A stretch of DNA of 11,838 bases from Bacteroidales bacterium (GTDB lineage: Bacteria > Bacteroidota > Bacteroidia > Bacteroidales > UBA932), in NCBI GenBank assembly GCA_016285215.1, contig JAEEQI010000071.1, positions 1 to 11,838 of the forward strand. Reading direction: 5' to 3'. Position 1 is the first letter of the stretch. Each line of letters begins with the position of its first letter. This document shows, piece after piece, positions 1-6,959 of the stretch. The notes beneath the pieces were generated by a model. The model was not told where the DNA came from, made no database searches, and saw nothing but the letters and a program-made list of their open reading frames with translations. A program made the translations under genes and the position numbers.

Positions 1-277
1 CATCCTTAGGGTTCACGGTGAAGGGTTCGTACGTGACACGCTGGATGTAAGTGGGATACTCGAAGATGCTTTCGGTAATGGGGTTGTACCATACCCAACC
101 GCGGCAGGTTCCTTCCACACCGCCTTTCAGGGCTGCATTGGAACTCCATTTTTTGAATTTGATACCTACCGAGGCGGAGTCGATGGTGGTGCAGCAGGAG
201 GCCATGACAAAGATGACCAGTGCAGTGACGGCAAGGGCAATCCAGGAGGATTTGGCCAGCATTCCGGTTTTACTCAT
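1..277 (-). CDS. SPFH/prohibitin-like membrane protein, N-terminal part
   Basis: This is the first 92 codons of a gene that runs off the left edge. The start is ATG at 275-277. After a short polar start, residues 12-29 form a hydrophobic segment ending in a Cys pair (MASCC). It is either a membrane anchor or a lipoprotein signal with an imperfect lipobox. The following stretch, TTIDSASVGIKFKKW and then GGVEGTCRGWVWYNPITES, resembles the start of the SPFH (band 7) domain in Bacteroidales prohibitin-like proteins. Members of that family form large membrane-bound rings or scaffolds; what this one does in the cell is not known. The gene lies 11 bases downstream of miaA on the same strand, so it is probably cotranscribed with miaA and the gene before it. 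Family assignment is by recognition of the N-terminus only, since most of the SPFH domain is outside the window. Confidence 0.75.
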   Translation of the reverse strand, partial: MSKTGMLAKSSWIALAVTALVIFVMASCCTTIDSASVGIKFKKWSSNAALKGGVEGTCRGWVWYNPITESIFEYPTYIQRVTYEPFTVNPKD

Positions 278-288
278 AAGGTTAAAGA

Positions 289-1158
289 TTATAAGGTTGA
301 ACAATTGATCCAGCGGATATTCTCGTCGCGGCGCCACCAGGTGAGCTGGCGCTTGGCGTAGTGGCGGGTGCTGGCCTGGATGTGACGGATGGTGGTTTCC
401 AGGTCGTAGGCGCCGTCGAAGTATTCGAACATTTCCCGGTAGCCCACGGTCTGGAGGGCGGGCAGGTCCCGATACGGGAGCATGGCGCGGGCCTCGGCCT
501 CCAAGCCGTCCTCCACCATCTTCACCACGCGGGCGTTGATGCGCTCGTAAAGCTCCTCACGGGGCCGTTCCAGGCCGATTTTCTCGATTTCAAAATCCCG
601 TTCCTTGAAACTGCGTGTCTTGTAGGAGGAGAAGGGCTGGCCGGTGTACATGCTCACTTCCAGGGCGCGGATTACGCGCTGGCCGTTGGAGATGTCAATC
701 TCTTCATAAGAGACAGGGTCCAGCTCCTTCAGTTGCTGGGCAAGGACCTCCACTCCCTCGTCCCGGAGGCATTCCATCAGGTGCTGGCGCAGCTGCAGGG
801 GCACTTCGGGGAAATCGTCCAGGCCGTAGCAGAAGGCGTCTATGTACATCATGGAGCCGCCGCACATCACCAGGGTTTCGTGGCCCTCTGCAAACAGGCG
901 GTTCACCAGCTGCATGGCCTCGGCCTCATAGATGCCCGCCGTGTAGTTGCGGGTGACGGGGATGCAGCGGATAAAGTAATGTTGAACGGCAGCAAGCTCC
1001 TCCTCCGAGGGCGCTGCCGTTCCAATTTTCAGTTCCTGAAAAATCTGGCGGGAATCGCAGGAGATAACGGGAGAGCCGACCTCAAGGGCGCGGCGGATGG
1101 CATAGGAAGTTTTTCCCACTGCCGTAGGTCCCAGTATGATCTCCAGCTTCCGGGACAC
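289..1158 (-). CDS. miaA: tRNA dimethylallyltransferase MiaA
   Basis: MiaA transfers a dimethylallyl group from DMAPP to N6 of A37 in tRNAs that read UNN codons, in the cytoplasm. The 289-residue product has the expected features in order: P-loop GPTAVGKT (10-17), DSRQ (35-38), the NYTAG segment (71-75), GGSMMYIDAFCYG (100-112), NGQRVIRALEV (158-168), TVGYRE (237-242) and the basic C-terminal RHYAKRQLTWWRR (265-277). Length is slightly short of the roughly 300-residue family norm, but all core motifs are present. The start is GTG at 1156-1158. Its G is also the last base of the upstream gene's TAG stop (TAGTG), so translation is probably coupled. An SPFH protein gene follows after 11 bases. 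A long open frame on the opposite strand here is a shadow of this gene. Confidence 0.96.
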   Translation of the reverse strand: MSRKLEIILGPTAVGKTSYAIRRALEVGSPVISCDSRQIFQELKIGTAAPSEEELAAVQHYFIRCIPVTRNYTAGIYEAEAMQLVNRLFAEGHETLVMCGGSMMYIDAFCYGLDDFPEVPLQLRQHLMECLRDEGVEVLAQQLKELDPVSYEEIDISNGQRVIRALEVSMYTGQPFSSYKTRSFKERDFEIEKIGLERPREELYERINARVVKMVEDGLEAEARAMLPYRDLPALQTVGYREMFEYFDGAYDLETTIRHIQASTRHYAKRQLTWWRRDENIRWINCSTL

Positions 1159-1706
1159 TACTGCTCGTCTTCGTCAAAGATTTCCTTGCCGTCTTCGTCG
1201 TCCTCTTCTTCTTCCTCTTCCTCGTCGCCGAAATCCTCGTCATCATCGTCCTCTTCCTCGCCGGGAAGATGACGCTGGCGCTCCGGAAGGTCTTCGAAGG
1301 CCACGTAGCCGTTCTCAAACTCGATGGGATTGGGGCCCTTGCTTTCTGCCAGGACCGGGAAGTCCGGAAGGACCTTTTCCCCCACAAGTTCACCTTCCAC
1401 GGTGATGTTGACGCTCTTGCGGTTGGTGACGTCGTAGAAATAGACGAAACTGTCCGCGCCGGCCTTGACGGCCTTCTCCAGCGGCATCTGGTCTGCCGTT
1501 CCGAAGCCCAGGTCGAACAGGCCGTAACGGCCTACGACGTCTCCGGTGACACTGAGTGCCTTGAACATGATGAGCTGGTCCTGGGGGAATTCCAGGTCTG
1601 CGCGAAGCTGTTTATGAAGTGTGTACAGCGTGGTTGCGCCGTTCACCTTATATACTCTGTAAAATCCTTTGATGCCCGAAAGGGTCACCCTTATCTGAAA
1701 TACCAT
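1158..1706 (-). CDS. PRiA4_ORF3-like protein with poly-acidic C-terminal tail
   Basis: This 182-residue protein resembles the plasmid pRiA4b ORF-3 family, also named 'IS1096 element passenger TnpR family'. Despite the name, no transposon is visible here. The function of the family is not known. The N-terminal part (MVFQIRVTLSG, then LYTLHKQLRADLEF, then DSFVYFYDVTNRKSVNITVEGEL at about 85-107) fits the small alpha/beta fold. Residues 150-182 are an extreme acidic tail, 26 Asp/Glu out of 33. An ATG lies six codons upstream at 1722-1724. I prefer the ATG at 1704-1706, because a Bacteroidota -7 motif at 1727-1734 would put the transcript start near 1722, and because family members tend to begin with MV(F/Y). 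The stop overlaps the miaA start by one base, so this is the first gene of a likely three-gene operon with miaA and the SPFH gene. The family call is moderate; the coding call is strong. Confidence 0.75.
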   Translation of the reverse strand: MVFQIRVTLSGIKGFYRVYKVNGATTLYTLHKQLRADLEFPQDQLIMFKALSVTGDVVGRYGLFDLGFGTADQMPLEKAVKAGADSFVYFYDVTNRKSVNITVEGELVGEKVLPDFPVLAESKGPNPIEFENGYVAFEDLPERQRHLPGEEEDDDDEDFGDEEEEEEEDDEDGKEIFDEDEQ

Positions 1707-1726
1707 AGGTTGTGTTTTTCGCATGT

Positions 1727-1734
1727 CAAAGATA
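1727..1734 (-). promoter_or_regulatory. Putative Bacteroidota -7 promoter motif for the miaA operon
   Basis: On the minus strand these bases read TATCTTTG, an exact match to the Bacteroidota sigma factor -7 consensus TAnnTTTG. A transcript would start near 1722. That excludes the ATG at 1722-1724 as a useful start and gives a leader of about 16 bases to the ATG at 1704-1706. I see no convincing -33 TTTG/TTG element at the usual distance, so the call rests on the -7 box and its position. Confidence 0.5.
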
Positions 1735-1757
1735 CTACTTTTTTACGGAAAAAGCAT

Positions 1758-1765
1758 TAAATTTG
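1758..1765 (+). promoter_or_regulatory. Putative -7 promoter motif for the YigZ-family gene
   Basis: The sequence TAAATTTG matches the TAnnTTTG consensus exactly. It lies 23 bases from the divergent motif at 1727-1734. Transcription would begin around 1769-1772, which places the proposed GTG start (1772) at or very near the 5' end of the mRNA, implying a leaderless or almost leaderless message. The -33 region is only T-rich. Confidence 0.45.
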
Positions 1766-1771
1766 TGTGTT

Positions 1772-2371
1772 GTGAATCAATTCGACGCATACCAGTCCAT
1801 TGAGGCTCCTTCCCAGGGGCTTTTCAAGGACAACGGCTCCCGTTTCATCGCCTTCGCCTACCCCGTGGAAACCGAAGACCAGGTGAAAGAGCATGTGTCG
1901 GCCCTCAAAAAAGAATACCACGACGCCCGGCACCACTGCTTCGCGTACCGGCTGGGCTATAAAGGGGACGTCTGGCGCGCTTCGGACGACGGGGAGCCCT
2001 CCGGCAGCGCAGGAAGGCCCATCCTGGGACAGATAGACTCCCTCGGCCTGAGTGACGTGCTGGTCGTTGTCGTCCGCTACTTCGGCGGCATCAAGCTGGG
2101 AATCCCCGGTCTCATCCGCGCATATAAAACCTCTACGGCCGATGCCCTCCAGCAGGCGGCCGTCGTTCCCAAGATTGCCGGCAAGCACTTCCGCTTGCAG
2201 TTCGGTTACCTGGCCATGAACGACGTGATGAAGGTCCTCAAGGAGATGGACCTCTCCCCGCGGGACCAGGATTTCGGGGAAAGTTGTGCGTTTACCGTAA
2301 GGGTTCGCCTCTCGGAAGAGGAAAATTTTAAGAAAAAACTGGAAAGTTTTGTAAATTTGGAAGAATTATAG
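1772..2371 (+). CDS. YigZ/IMPACT family protein (UPF0029)
   Basis: A 199-residue member of the YigZ/IMPACT family, close to the 204 residues of E. coli YigZ. Eukaryotic IMPACT modulates the eIF2-alpha kinase GCN2; the bacterial role is unclear, with nucleic acid or ribosome binding suggested. Hallmarks are DARHHCFAYR (51-60), SDDGEPSGSAGRPIL (71-85) and VVVRYFGGIKLGIPGLIRAY (99-118), followed by a ferredoxin-like C-terminal domain. The frame is open back to an ATG at 1712, but the added residues look non-coding and lie upstream of the promoter motif. GTG at 1772 gives MNQFDAYQSIEAPSQG, which matches the usual family N-terminus; an in-frame TTG at 1763 is the only nearby alternative. serC follows after 27 AT-rich bases, so the two may be cotranscribed or serC may have its own promoter. 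Confidence 0.88.
   Translation: MNQFDAYQSIEAPSQGLFKDNGSRFIAFAYPVETEDQVKEHVSALKKEYHDARHHCFAYRLGYKGDVWRASDDGEPSGSAGRPILGQIDSLGLSDVLVVVVRYFGGIKLGIPGLIRAYKTSTADALQQAAVVPKIAGKHFRLQFGYLAMNDVMKVLKEMDLSPRDQDFGESCAFTVRVRLSEEENFKKKLESFVNLEEL
2352..2359 (+). promoter_or_regulatory. Possible -7 motif for serC-serA-DUF1015
   Basis: TAAATTTG inside the last codons of the YigZ-family gene matches TAnnTTTG. It would start a transcript near 2364-2366, with a leader of about 35 AT-rich bases before the serC ATG. No clear -33 element is present. The motif could occur by chance in this AT-rich coding end, so this is tentative. Confidence 0.3.
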
Positions 2372-2398
2372 TAATTTTAGCTTAAAAATATTAACATC

Positions 2399-3475
2399 AT
2401 GTCCAAGAAAGTTCATGTATTCAACGCAGGCCCCTGCCTCCTGCCGCAGGTGGCCATCGACAATGCCATCGCGGCCCTGAAGGATTTTGCCGGAACCGGT
2501 ATTTCCGTATTGTCCATCTCCCACCGCACCAAGGAGTGGGATGCAGTCATGGACGAGTGCCGTGCCCTGTGGAAGGAACTCCTTCACATTCCCGACACGC
2601 ACGAGGTGGTGTTCCTCGGCGGCGGCGCTTCCCTGCAGTTCCTCTATGTGGCCATGAACTATCTGGAGAAGAAGGCCGCCTATCTGGACACCGGCGTATG
2701 GGCCCACAAGGCCCTCGTAGAGGCCCAGGGCATTGGCGAGGCCTATGCCATTGCCTGCTCCAAAGACAAGAACTACACTTATATCCCCAAGGGATTTGAA
2801 ATTCCTGCAGATCTGGATTACCTCCACATCACCACCAACAACACCATCTACGGCACGGAAATCAAGAAGGATATGGATTGCCCCTGCCCCCTGATTGCCG
2901 ATATGTCCTCCGACATCATGTCCCGTCCGGTGGACGTGAGCAAGTACACCCTCATCTACGGCGGCGCCCAGAAGAACGTGGGTCCTGCCGGCGTCATCTT
3001 CGCCATCATCAAGAAGGACGCCCTGGGCAAGGTTACCCGCCACATCCCTACCATGCTGGACTACCGCACCCACATTGACAAACTCTCCATGTTCAACACC
3101 CCTCCCGTGTTCAACATCTTCGTCATGAACGAGACCCTCAAGTGGATCAAGAGTATGGGCGGCGTAGAGGCCATCCAGAAGATCAACCAGAAGAAGGCCG
3201 ACCTCCTCTACGGAGAAATTGACCGCAACTCTATGTTCGTGGGCACCGCCGCCAAGGAAGACCGTTCCCTGATGAACGTGTGCTTTGTGATGGCCCCCGG
3301 CAAGGAAGACCTCCAGGACGAGTTCTTCGCCTTTGCCAAGGAGCGCGGCATGGTGGGCATCAAGGGCCACCGTTCCGTGGGCGGATTCCGCGCCTCCCTG
3401 TACAACGCCTGCACCGTAGAAGATGTCCAGGCCCTGGTAGACTGCATGCAAGAATTTGAAAAACTGAAGAAATAA
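2399..3475 (+). CDS. serC: Phosphoserine aminotransferase SerC
   Basis: SerC is a PLP enzyme of the cytoplasm that converts 3-phosphohydroxypyruvate and glutamate to O-phosphoserine and 2-oxoglutarate, the second step of serine synthesis. It may also act on the related intermediate of pyridoxal phosphate synthesis. The 358-residue product has the full class V aminotransferase pattern: FNAGPC (8-13), the substrate loop SISHRTKEW (39-47), phosphate-binding GGGASLQF (74-81), W101, [10 protein letters not shown] (145-154), [10 protein letters not shown] (167-176), and [12 protein letters not shown] (187-198) with PLP lysine K192. The C-terminal [15 protein letters not shown] (323-337) supplies substrate-phosphate contacts. 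Length matches the family (about 355-362). The TAA stop overlaps the serA ATG by one base (TAATG), so the two consecutive pathway enzymes are translationally coupled. Confidence 0.97.
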   Translation: MSKKVHVFNAGPCLLPQVAIDNAIAALKDFAGTGISVLSISHRTKEWDAVMDECRALWKELLHIPDTHEVVFLGGGASLQFLYVAMNYLEKKAAYLDTGVWAHKALVEAQGIGEAYAIACSKDKNYTYIPKGFEIPADLDYLHITTNNTIYGTEIKKDMDCPCPLIADMSSDIMSRPVDVSKYTLIYGGAQKNVGPAGVIFAIIKKDALGKVTRHIPTMLDYRTHIDKLSMFNTPPVFNIFVMNETLKWIKSMGGVEAIQKINQKKADLLYGEIDRNSMFVGTAAKEDRSLMNVCFVMAPGKEDLQDEFFAFAKERGMVGIKGHRSVGGFRASLYNACTVEDVQALVDCMQEFEKLKK

Positions 3476-4395
3476 TGAAGGTTTTACTCGCCACCCAGAA
3501 GCCCTTCGCCGCCAAGGCCGTTGAAGGCATCGTGTCCATCCTCACCGAAGGAGGCCACCAGGTTGTGAAACTCGAGAAATACGCCGAACAGGCCGATCTG
3601 GTAAACGCCGTGGCCGATGTAGAGGCCATGATCATCCGCTCCGATAAGGTGACGGAGGAAGTGATGGCTGCCGCTCCCAAGCTCAAGATTGTGGTACGTG
3701 CCGGCGCCGGCTATGACAACGTGGACCTGGAAGCCGCCACCAAACGCGGTATCGTAGTGATGAATACCCCCGGCCAGAACTCCAACGCCGTGGCCGAACT
3801 CGCCCTGGGCCTGATGATCTTTATGGCCCGTACGCAGTTCACCCCCGCCACCGGTTCCGAACTCCAGGGCAAGCGCCTGGGCGTCCAGGCCTACGGTAAC
3901 GTGGGCCGCCTGGTGGGCCAGAAGGCCAAGGCCCTGGGTATGGAAATCTGCGCTCTGGATCCCTTCCTCACCGACGAACAGATTGTCGCCGGCGGCGCCC
4001 AGCCCGTCCACTCCGTGGAAGAGCTGTATGCTTCGGCCGATTATCTCTCCATCCACATCCCCGCCCTGCCCGCCACCATCAAGAGCATCGGCTACGACCT
4101 CATTACCAAGATGCCCAAGGGTGCCACGCTGGTGAACACCGCCCGCAAGGAGGTTATTGACGAGGATGGCCTGATGAAGGCCCTGGAGGAGCGCGAAGAC
4201 CTCAAGTACGTGGCCGACGTGATGCCCGACAACTACGCCGCCCTGCAGGAGAAATTCGGCCCGCGCGTATTTGCCACGCCCAAGAAGATGGGAGCCCAGA
4301 CCGCCGAGGCCAACGTGAACGCCGGCCTCGCCGCCGCCCGTCAGATTGTGGATTTCTTTGCCACCGGTAACTGTAAATTCCAAGTGAACAAATAA
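3475..4395 (+). CDS. serA: D-3-phosphoglycerate dehydrogenase SerA, short form with Lys active site
   Basis: SerA oxidises 3-phosphoglycerate to 3-phosphohydroxypyruvate with NAD, the committed step of serine synthesis. At 306 residues it has only the substrate-binding and nucleotide-binding domains, with no ACT or ASB regulatory domain (a type III enzyme), so serine feedback through an ACT domain is not expected. Visible parts are VRAGAGYDNVD (74-84), NTPGQNSNAVAELALG (97-112), the nucleotide loop GVQAYGNVG (136-144, with Ala where many members have the first Gly of GxGxxG) and NTARKE (221-226) with catalytic Arg R224. Where the family has TPH(I/L)GA with the catalytic His, this protein has TPKKMGA (268-274), and the usual DVFxxEP segment with the catalytic Glu is replaced by ADVMPDN (247-253). 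This fits the known Lys-type ('IIIK') enzymes and Bacteroides SerA as I recall it, so it is probably functional. The DUF1015 gene follows after one base. Confidence 0.93.
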   Translation: MKVLLATQKPFAAKAVEGIVSILTEGGHQVVKLEKYAEQADLVNAVADVEAMIIRSDKVTEEVMAAAPKLKIVVRAGAGYDNVDLEAATKRGIVVMNTPGQNSNAVAELALGLMIFMARTQFTPATGSELQGKRLGVQAYGNVGRLVGQKAKALGMEICALDPFLTDEQIVAGGAQPVHSVEELYASADYLSIHIPALPATIKSIGYDLITKMPKGATLVNTARKEVIDEDGLMKALEEREDLKYVADVMPDNYAALQEKFGPRVFATPKKMGAQTAEANVNAGLAAARQIVDFFATGNCKFQVNK

Positions 4396-4396
4396 T

Positions 4397-5638
4397 ATGG
4401 TACGCGTAAAACCCTTTGCGGCCATCCGCCCGCCCAAGAACCTGGTTACCGAGGTAGCCGCCCCGCCGTACGACGTCCTCAATTCCGAGGAAGCCCTGGC
4501 TATGGCCGGTGAGAAGAGCCTCCTGCACATCACCAAGCCGGAGATCGATTTCCGGCCCATTGCCGGAGAGCACGAACAGCGCACCTACGACAAGGCCGTT
4601 GAGAACTTCAAGGCCTGGAAAGCCAAAGGCTGGCTGGTGCAGGACAACAAGGAGAAGTACTACGTCTATGCCCAGACCATGGGAGACCGTACCCAGTACG
4701 GCCTGGTGCTCTGCGCCCATACCGACGACTACGCCGAAGGCATCATCAAGAAGCACGAACTCACCCGCAAGGACAAGGAAGACGACCGTATGGTCCACGT
4801 CCGTATCCAGAACGCCAATATCGAGCCCGTCTTCTTCGCCTACAAAGACAACGCAGAACTCAACGCCATAGTGGCCAAGGCCGCCGCCGGAGAGCCCGAG
4901 TACAAGTTTGTGGATGAAAACAACTTCACCCACACCTTCTGGGTCATCGAAGACGATGCCACCATTGCCCGCATCACGGAAATCTTCACCAAGGACATTG
5001 ACGCCTTCTATGTGGCCGACGGTCACCACCGCACCGCCGCAGCCGCCCGCGTAGGGGCCGAAAAGAAAGCCCAGAACCCCCACCACACCGGAAACGAGGA
5101 GTACAACTATTTTATGGCCGTCTGCTTCCCGCAGAGCCACCTGGCCATCATAGACTACAACCGCGTGGTGAAGGACCTCAACGGCCTCAGCACCAAGGAT
5201 TTCTTCAAAGCCCTGGAAGAAGACTTCGTGGTTGAGAAAAAGAGCCCGGAGATTTACCACCCTTGCGGTCTGCACAACTTCTCTATGTACATTGAAGGTG
5301 TATGGTATAGCCTCACCGCCAAGTCCGGCCGTTACAACGACAACGACCCCATTGGCGTACTGGACGTAACCATCCTCTCCAACCTGGTTCTGGATAAGAT
5401 CCTGGGCATCAAGGACCTCCGTACGGACAAGCGAATCGATTTCGTAGGCGGTATCCGCGGCCTGGGAGAACTCTCCCGCCGGGTAGACTCCGGAGAAATG
5501 AAGGTAGCTTTCGCCCTGTACCCCGTGTCTATGCAGCAGCTCATCAATATTGCCGACACCGGCAATATCATGCCGCCCAAGACCACGTGGTTCGAGCCCA
5601 AGCTCCGCAGCGGCCTGGCCATTCACAGTTTGGACTAG
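4397..5638 (+). CDS. DUF1015 family protein in the serine operon
   Basis: A 413-residue protein of the DUF1015 family (PF06245), full length and of unproven function. Recognisable family segments are AAPPYDVLN (21-29), KHELTRKDKEDDR (119-131), the signature ADGHHRTAAAAR (207-218) and the C-terminal MPPKTTWFEPKLRSG (392-406). There is no signal peptide or membrane segment, so it is cytoplasmic. It begins one base after the serA stop and is the last gene before the terminator at 5654-5687, so it should be cotranscribed and coupled with serC and serA. The same arrangement recurs in Bacteroidota as I remember it, which points to a task linked to serine or phosphoserine. The DGHHR motif recalls the catalytic/phosphate loop of ParB- and SerK-like proteins, but that likeness is my inference from a few residues. 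Gene call is certain; function is open. Confidence 0.92.
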   Translation: MVRVKPFAAIRPPKNLVTEVAAPPYDVLNSEEALAMAGEKSLLHITKPEIDFRPIAGEHEQRTYDKAVENFKAWKAKGWLVQDNKEKYYVYAQTMGDRTQYGLVLCAHTDDYAEGIIKKHELTRKDKEDDRMVHVRIQNANIEPVFFAYKDNAELNAIVAKAAAGEPEYKFVDENNFTHTFWVIEDDATIARITEIFTKDIDAFYVADGHHRTAAAARVGAEKKAQNPHHTGNEEYNYFMAVCFPQSHLAIIDYNRVVKDLNGLSTKDFFKALEEDFVVEKKSPEIYHPCGLHNFSMYIEGVWYSLTAKSGRYNDNDPIGVLDVTILSNLVLDKILGIKDLRTDKRIDFVGGIRGLGELSRRVDSGEMKVAFALYPVSMQQLINIADTGNIMPPKTTWFEPKLRSGLAIHSLD

Positions 5639-5653
5639 AGCCGTTTATCAAAC

Positions 5654-5687
5654 AAAAAGGGATGCATCGTCTGATGCATCCCTTTTT
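5654..5687. terminator. Bidirectional intrinsic terminator
   Basis: A perfect 15-bp inverted repeat, AAAAAGGGATGCATC at 5654-5668 and its exact complement at 5673-5687, with a 4-base loop GTCT. Each strand ends in a run of five T after the GC-containing stem, so it can terminate both the serC-serA-DUF1015 transcript (stop at 5638) and the glyA-endonuclease transcript (stop at 5705). It fills most of the 66-bp gap between these convergent genes. Confidence 0.92.
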
Positions 5688-5704
5688 CAGTTATCGGACA
5701 TCTA

Positions 5705-6958
5705 CTAGAGTCCCCAGTCGGAAGCTTTGAAGCTGGTCTTGGGGGCGTTGGGCACGTTGGGGAAGTAGGAGAAGCCTGTAATCTTTTCCAGTTCGGCAAT
5801 GGTCATCATTTCCGTAGCGGTGACGGCCTGGCCCTTGTGGTCGTTGGTGTGGGTACGCACAAAAGCGGCGCACTTGAGATCATCGGCCGAAACGTCCTTC
5901 ACGCTCTTGCCGGAGTTGCCGGCCTTGGTGCGAAGAAGAGCATAGTAGAACATCGTGGGCTGGGAAACGTCTCCCTCTCGGCCACCGTATGAGATCTTCT
6001 TGGCCTTGGCTTCCTTGCCGTAAGCATCCTTATAGTCCTTGAAGTAGCAGCCAATGACCACATACAGGGTGTCTTTACATTCCTGGCCCTCCACAAATCC
6101 TTCCAGAATATTCCAGCCGCCGTTTCCGGTGTTGAAACCACTGCTGAGCTGAGGGGCGATATTGGTGTGGTAGAACACCTGCTGGTTGGTGGCTTTGCTT
6201 ACGCGACGCTCGGCCGACCCTAGCAGATGGCCACGGTTGCAGCCGCTGGAAGGTCCGGCATTGGCGCCTTCCCGATTGTACTGAATCTCCTTGGGGATTT
6301 TGGGATCCCAAGTGTAGGCATCGGTACGAGAAGTGTTTGCCGTGGAGTACATAGGGTGACGGGGAGCAGCTACCCAGTAAGCTACATGGTCTTCTGCACT
6401 GTAGCAGACGGTATAGTTACGGGCCTTTCCCGTGGGACCGTTAACATCCGGGCAGATATGCCAGGCGTAGTACTGATTGGCATCCTCCTCATTGACCATA
6501 TAGTCGCCGTTGGACTTGATCTTCATTACCGGGAGTTCGGCCCAGCCGGGCTGGTTGCCGGCAGGCGTGGGCTGAGGCTGGGTCTGCTCCAGCGTCTGGA
6601 ACGAAGTAACGGCACCGGAGAACGTCTGGATTTTATCCTTGTCATACAGGATTACATAAGCCCTGTAATAATAGGTCTTATTGTCTCCCAGGTTGTCAAT
6701 GGTGGCCGAGAAACTGGTCTGACCCAGGTTCCAGTCTGCCTGCTGGGTGTGTCCAAGTTCAGTGGCCGACTCTCCCCACTCGAAACCCACTTCACGGACC
6801 AGGCCCACAGCATTGCTGAAAGAGGCGTTGAGCGTGGCGGAAGAGACGGTTATCTGAGTGGCTGCTCCGGTAGATACCGTAACGGACAGTTCCTTCTGGT
6901 CTTTCCCGCAGGAAAGCAGGCTGGCCACGAAGGCAAGGAGGATGAGCATCTTTTTCAT
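5705..6958 (-). CDS. DNA/RNA non-specific endonuclease lipoprotein with Fn3-like domain
   Basis: A 417-residue predicted lipoprotein. The signal MKKMLILLAFVASLLSC places the lipidated Cys at 17, so the protein should be anchored to a membrane facing the periplasm or the cell surface. Residues 22-122 look like an Ig/Fn3-like domain of the Bacteroidota type (SATLNASFS near 40, FSATIDNLGDNKTYYYRAYV at 83-102, SFQT at 119-122), then a Gln/Pro linker. The rest is a NUC1/EndA beta-beta-alpha-metal nuclease: the catalytic segment is CNRGHLLGSAER (240-251) with general base H244, followed by QVFYHTNIAPQLSSGFN and GNGGWNILEGFVEG (279-292), which carries the Asn- and Glu-containing metal-site region. 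The usual DRGH is NRGH here; the His is kept. It probably degrades extracellular DNA or RNA for nutrients. It starts one base after the glyA stop, so it is in the same transcript, an odd metabolic pairing. Confidence 0.9.
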   Translation of the reverse strand: MKKMLILLAFVASLLSCGKDQKELSVTVSTGAATQITVSSATLNASFSNAVGLVREVGFEWGESATELGHTQQADWNLGQTSFSATIDNLGDNKTYYYRAYVILYDKDKIQTFSGAVTSFQTLEQTQPQPTPAGNQPGWAELPVMKIKSNGDYMVNEEDANQYYAWHICPDVNGPTGKARNYTVCYSAEDHVAYWVAAPRHPMYSTANTSRTDAYTWDPKIPKEIQYNREGANAGPSSGCNRGHLLGSAERRVSKATNQQVFYHTNIAPQLSSGFNTGNGGWNILEGFVEGQECKDTLYVVIGCYFKDYKDAYGKEAKAKKISYGGREGDVSQPTMFYYALLRTKAGNSGKSVKDVSADDLKCAAFVRTHTNDHKGQAVTATEMMTIAELEKITGFSYFPNVPNAPKTSFKASDWGL

Positions 6959-6959
6959 A

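Noticed and set aside
361..1272. Long plus-strand frame opposite miaA ending in a poly-Ser run
   Set aside because: The Ser run is the complement of the Glu/Asp codons in the acidic tail of the minus-strand gene. No domain is recognisable, and miaA explains the region.
1158..1706. Transposon cargo, from the family label 'IS1096 element passenger'
   Set aside because: No transposase, terminal inverted repeats or target duplications are visible nearby, and the gene sits in a housekeeping operon. The label is historical.
1712..1771. Twenty extra N-terminal codons for the YigZ-family protein
   Set aside because: The extension lies upstream of and across the promoter box, overlaps the divergent gene's leader, and does not resemble the N-termini of the family.
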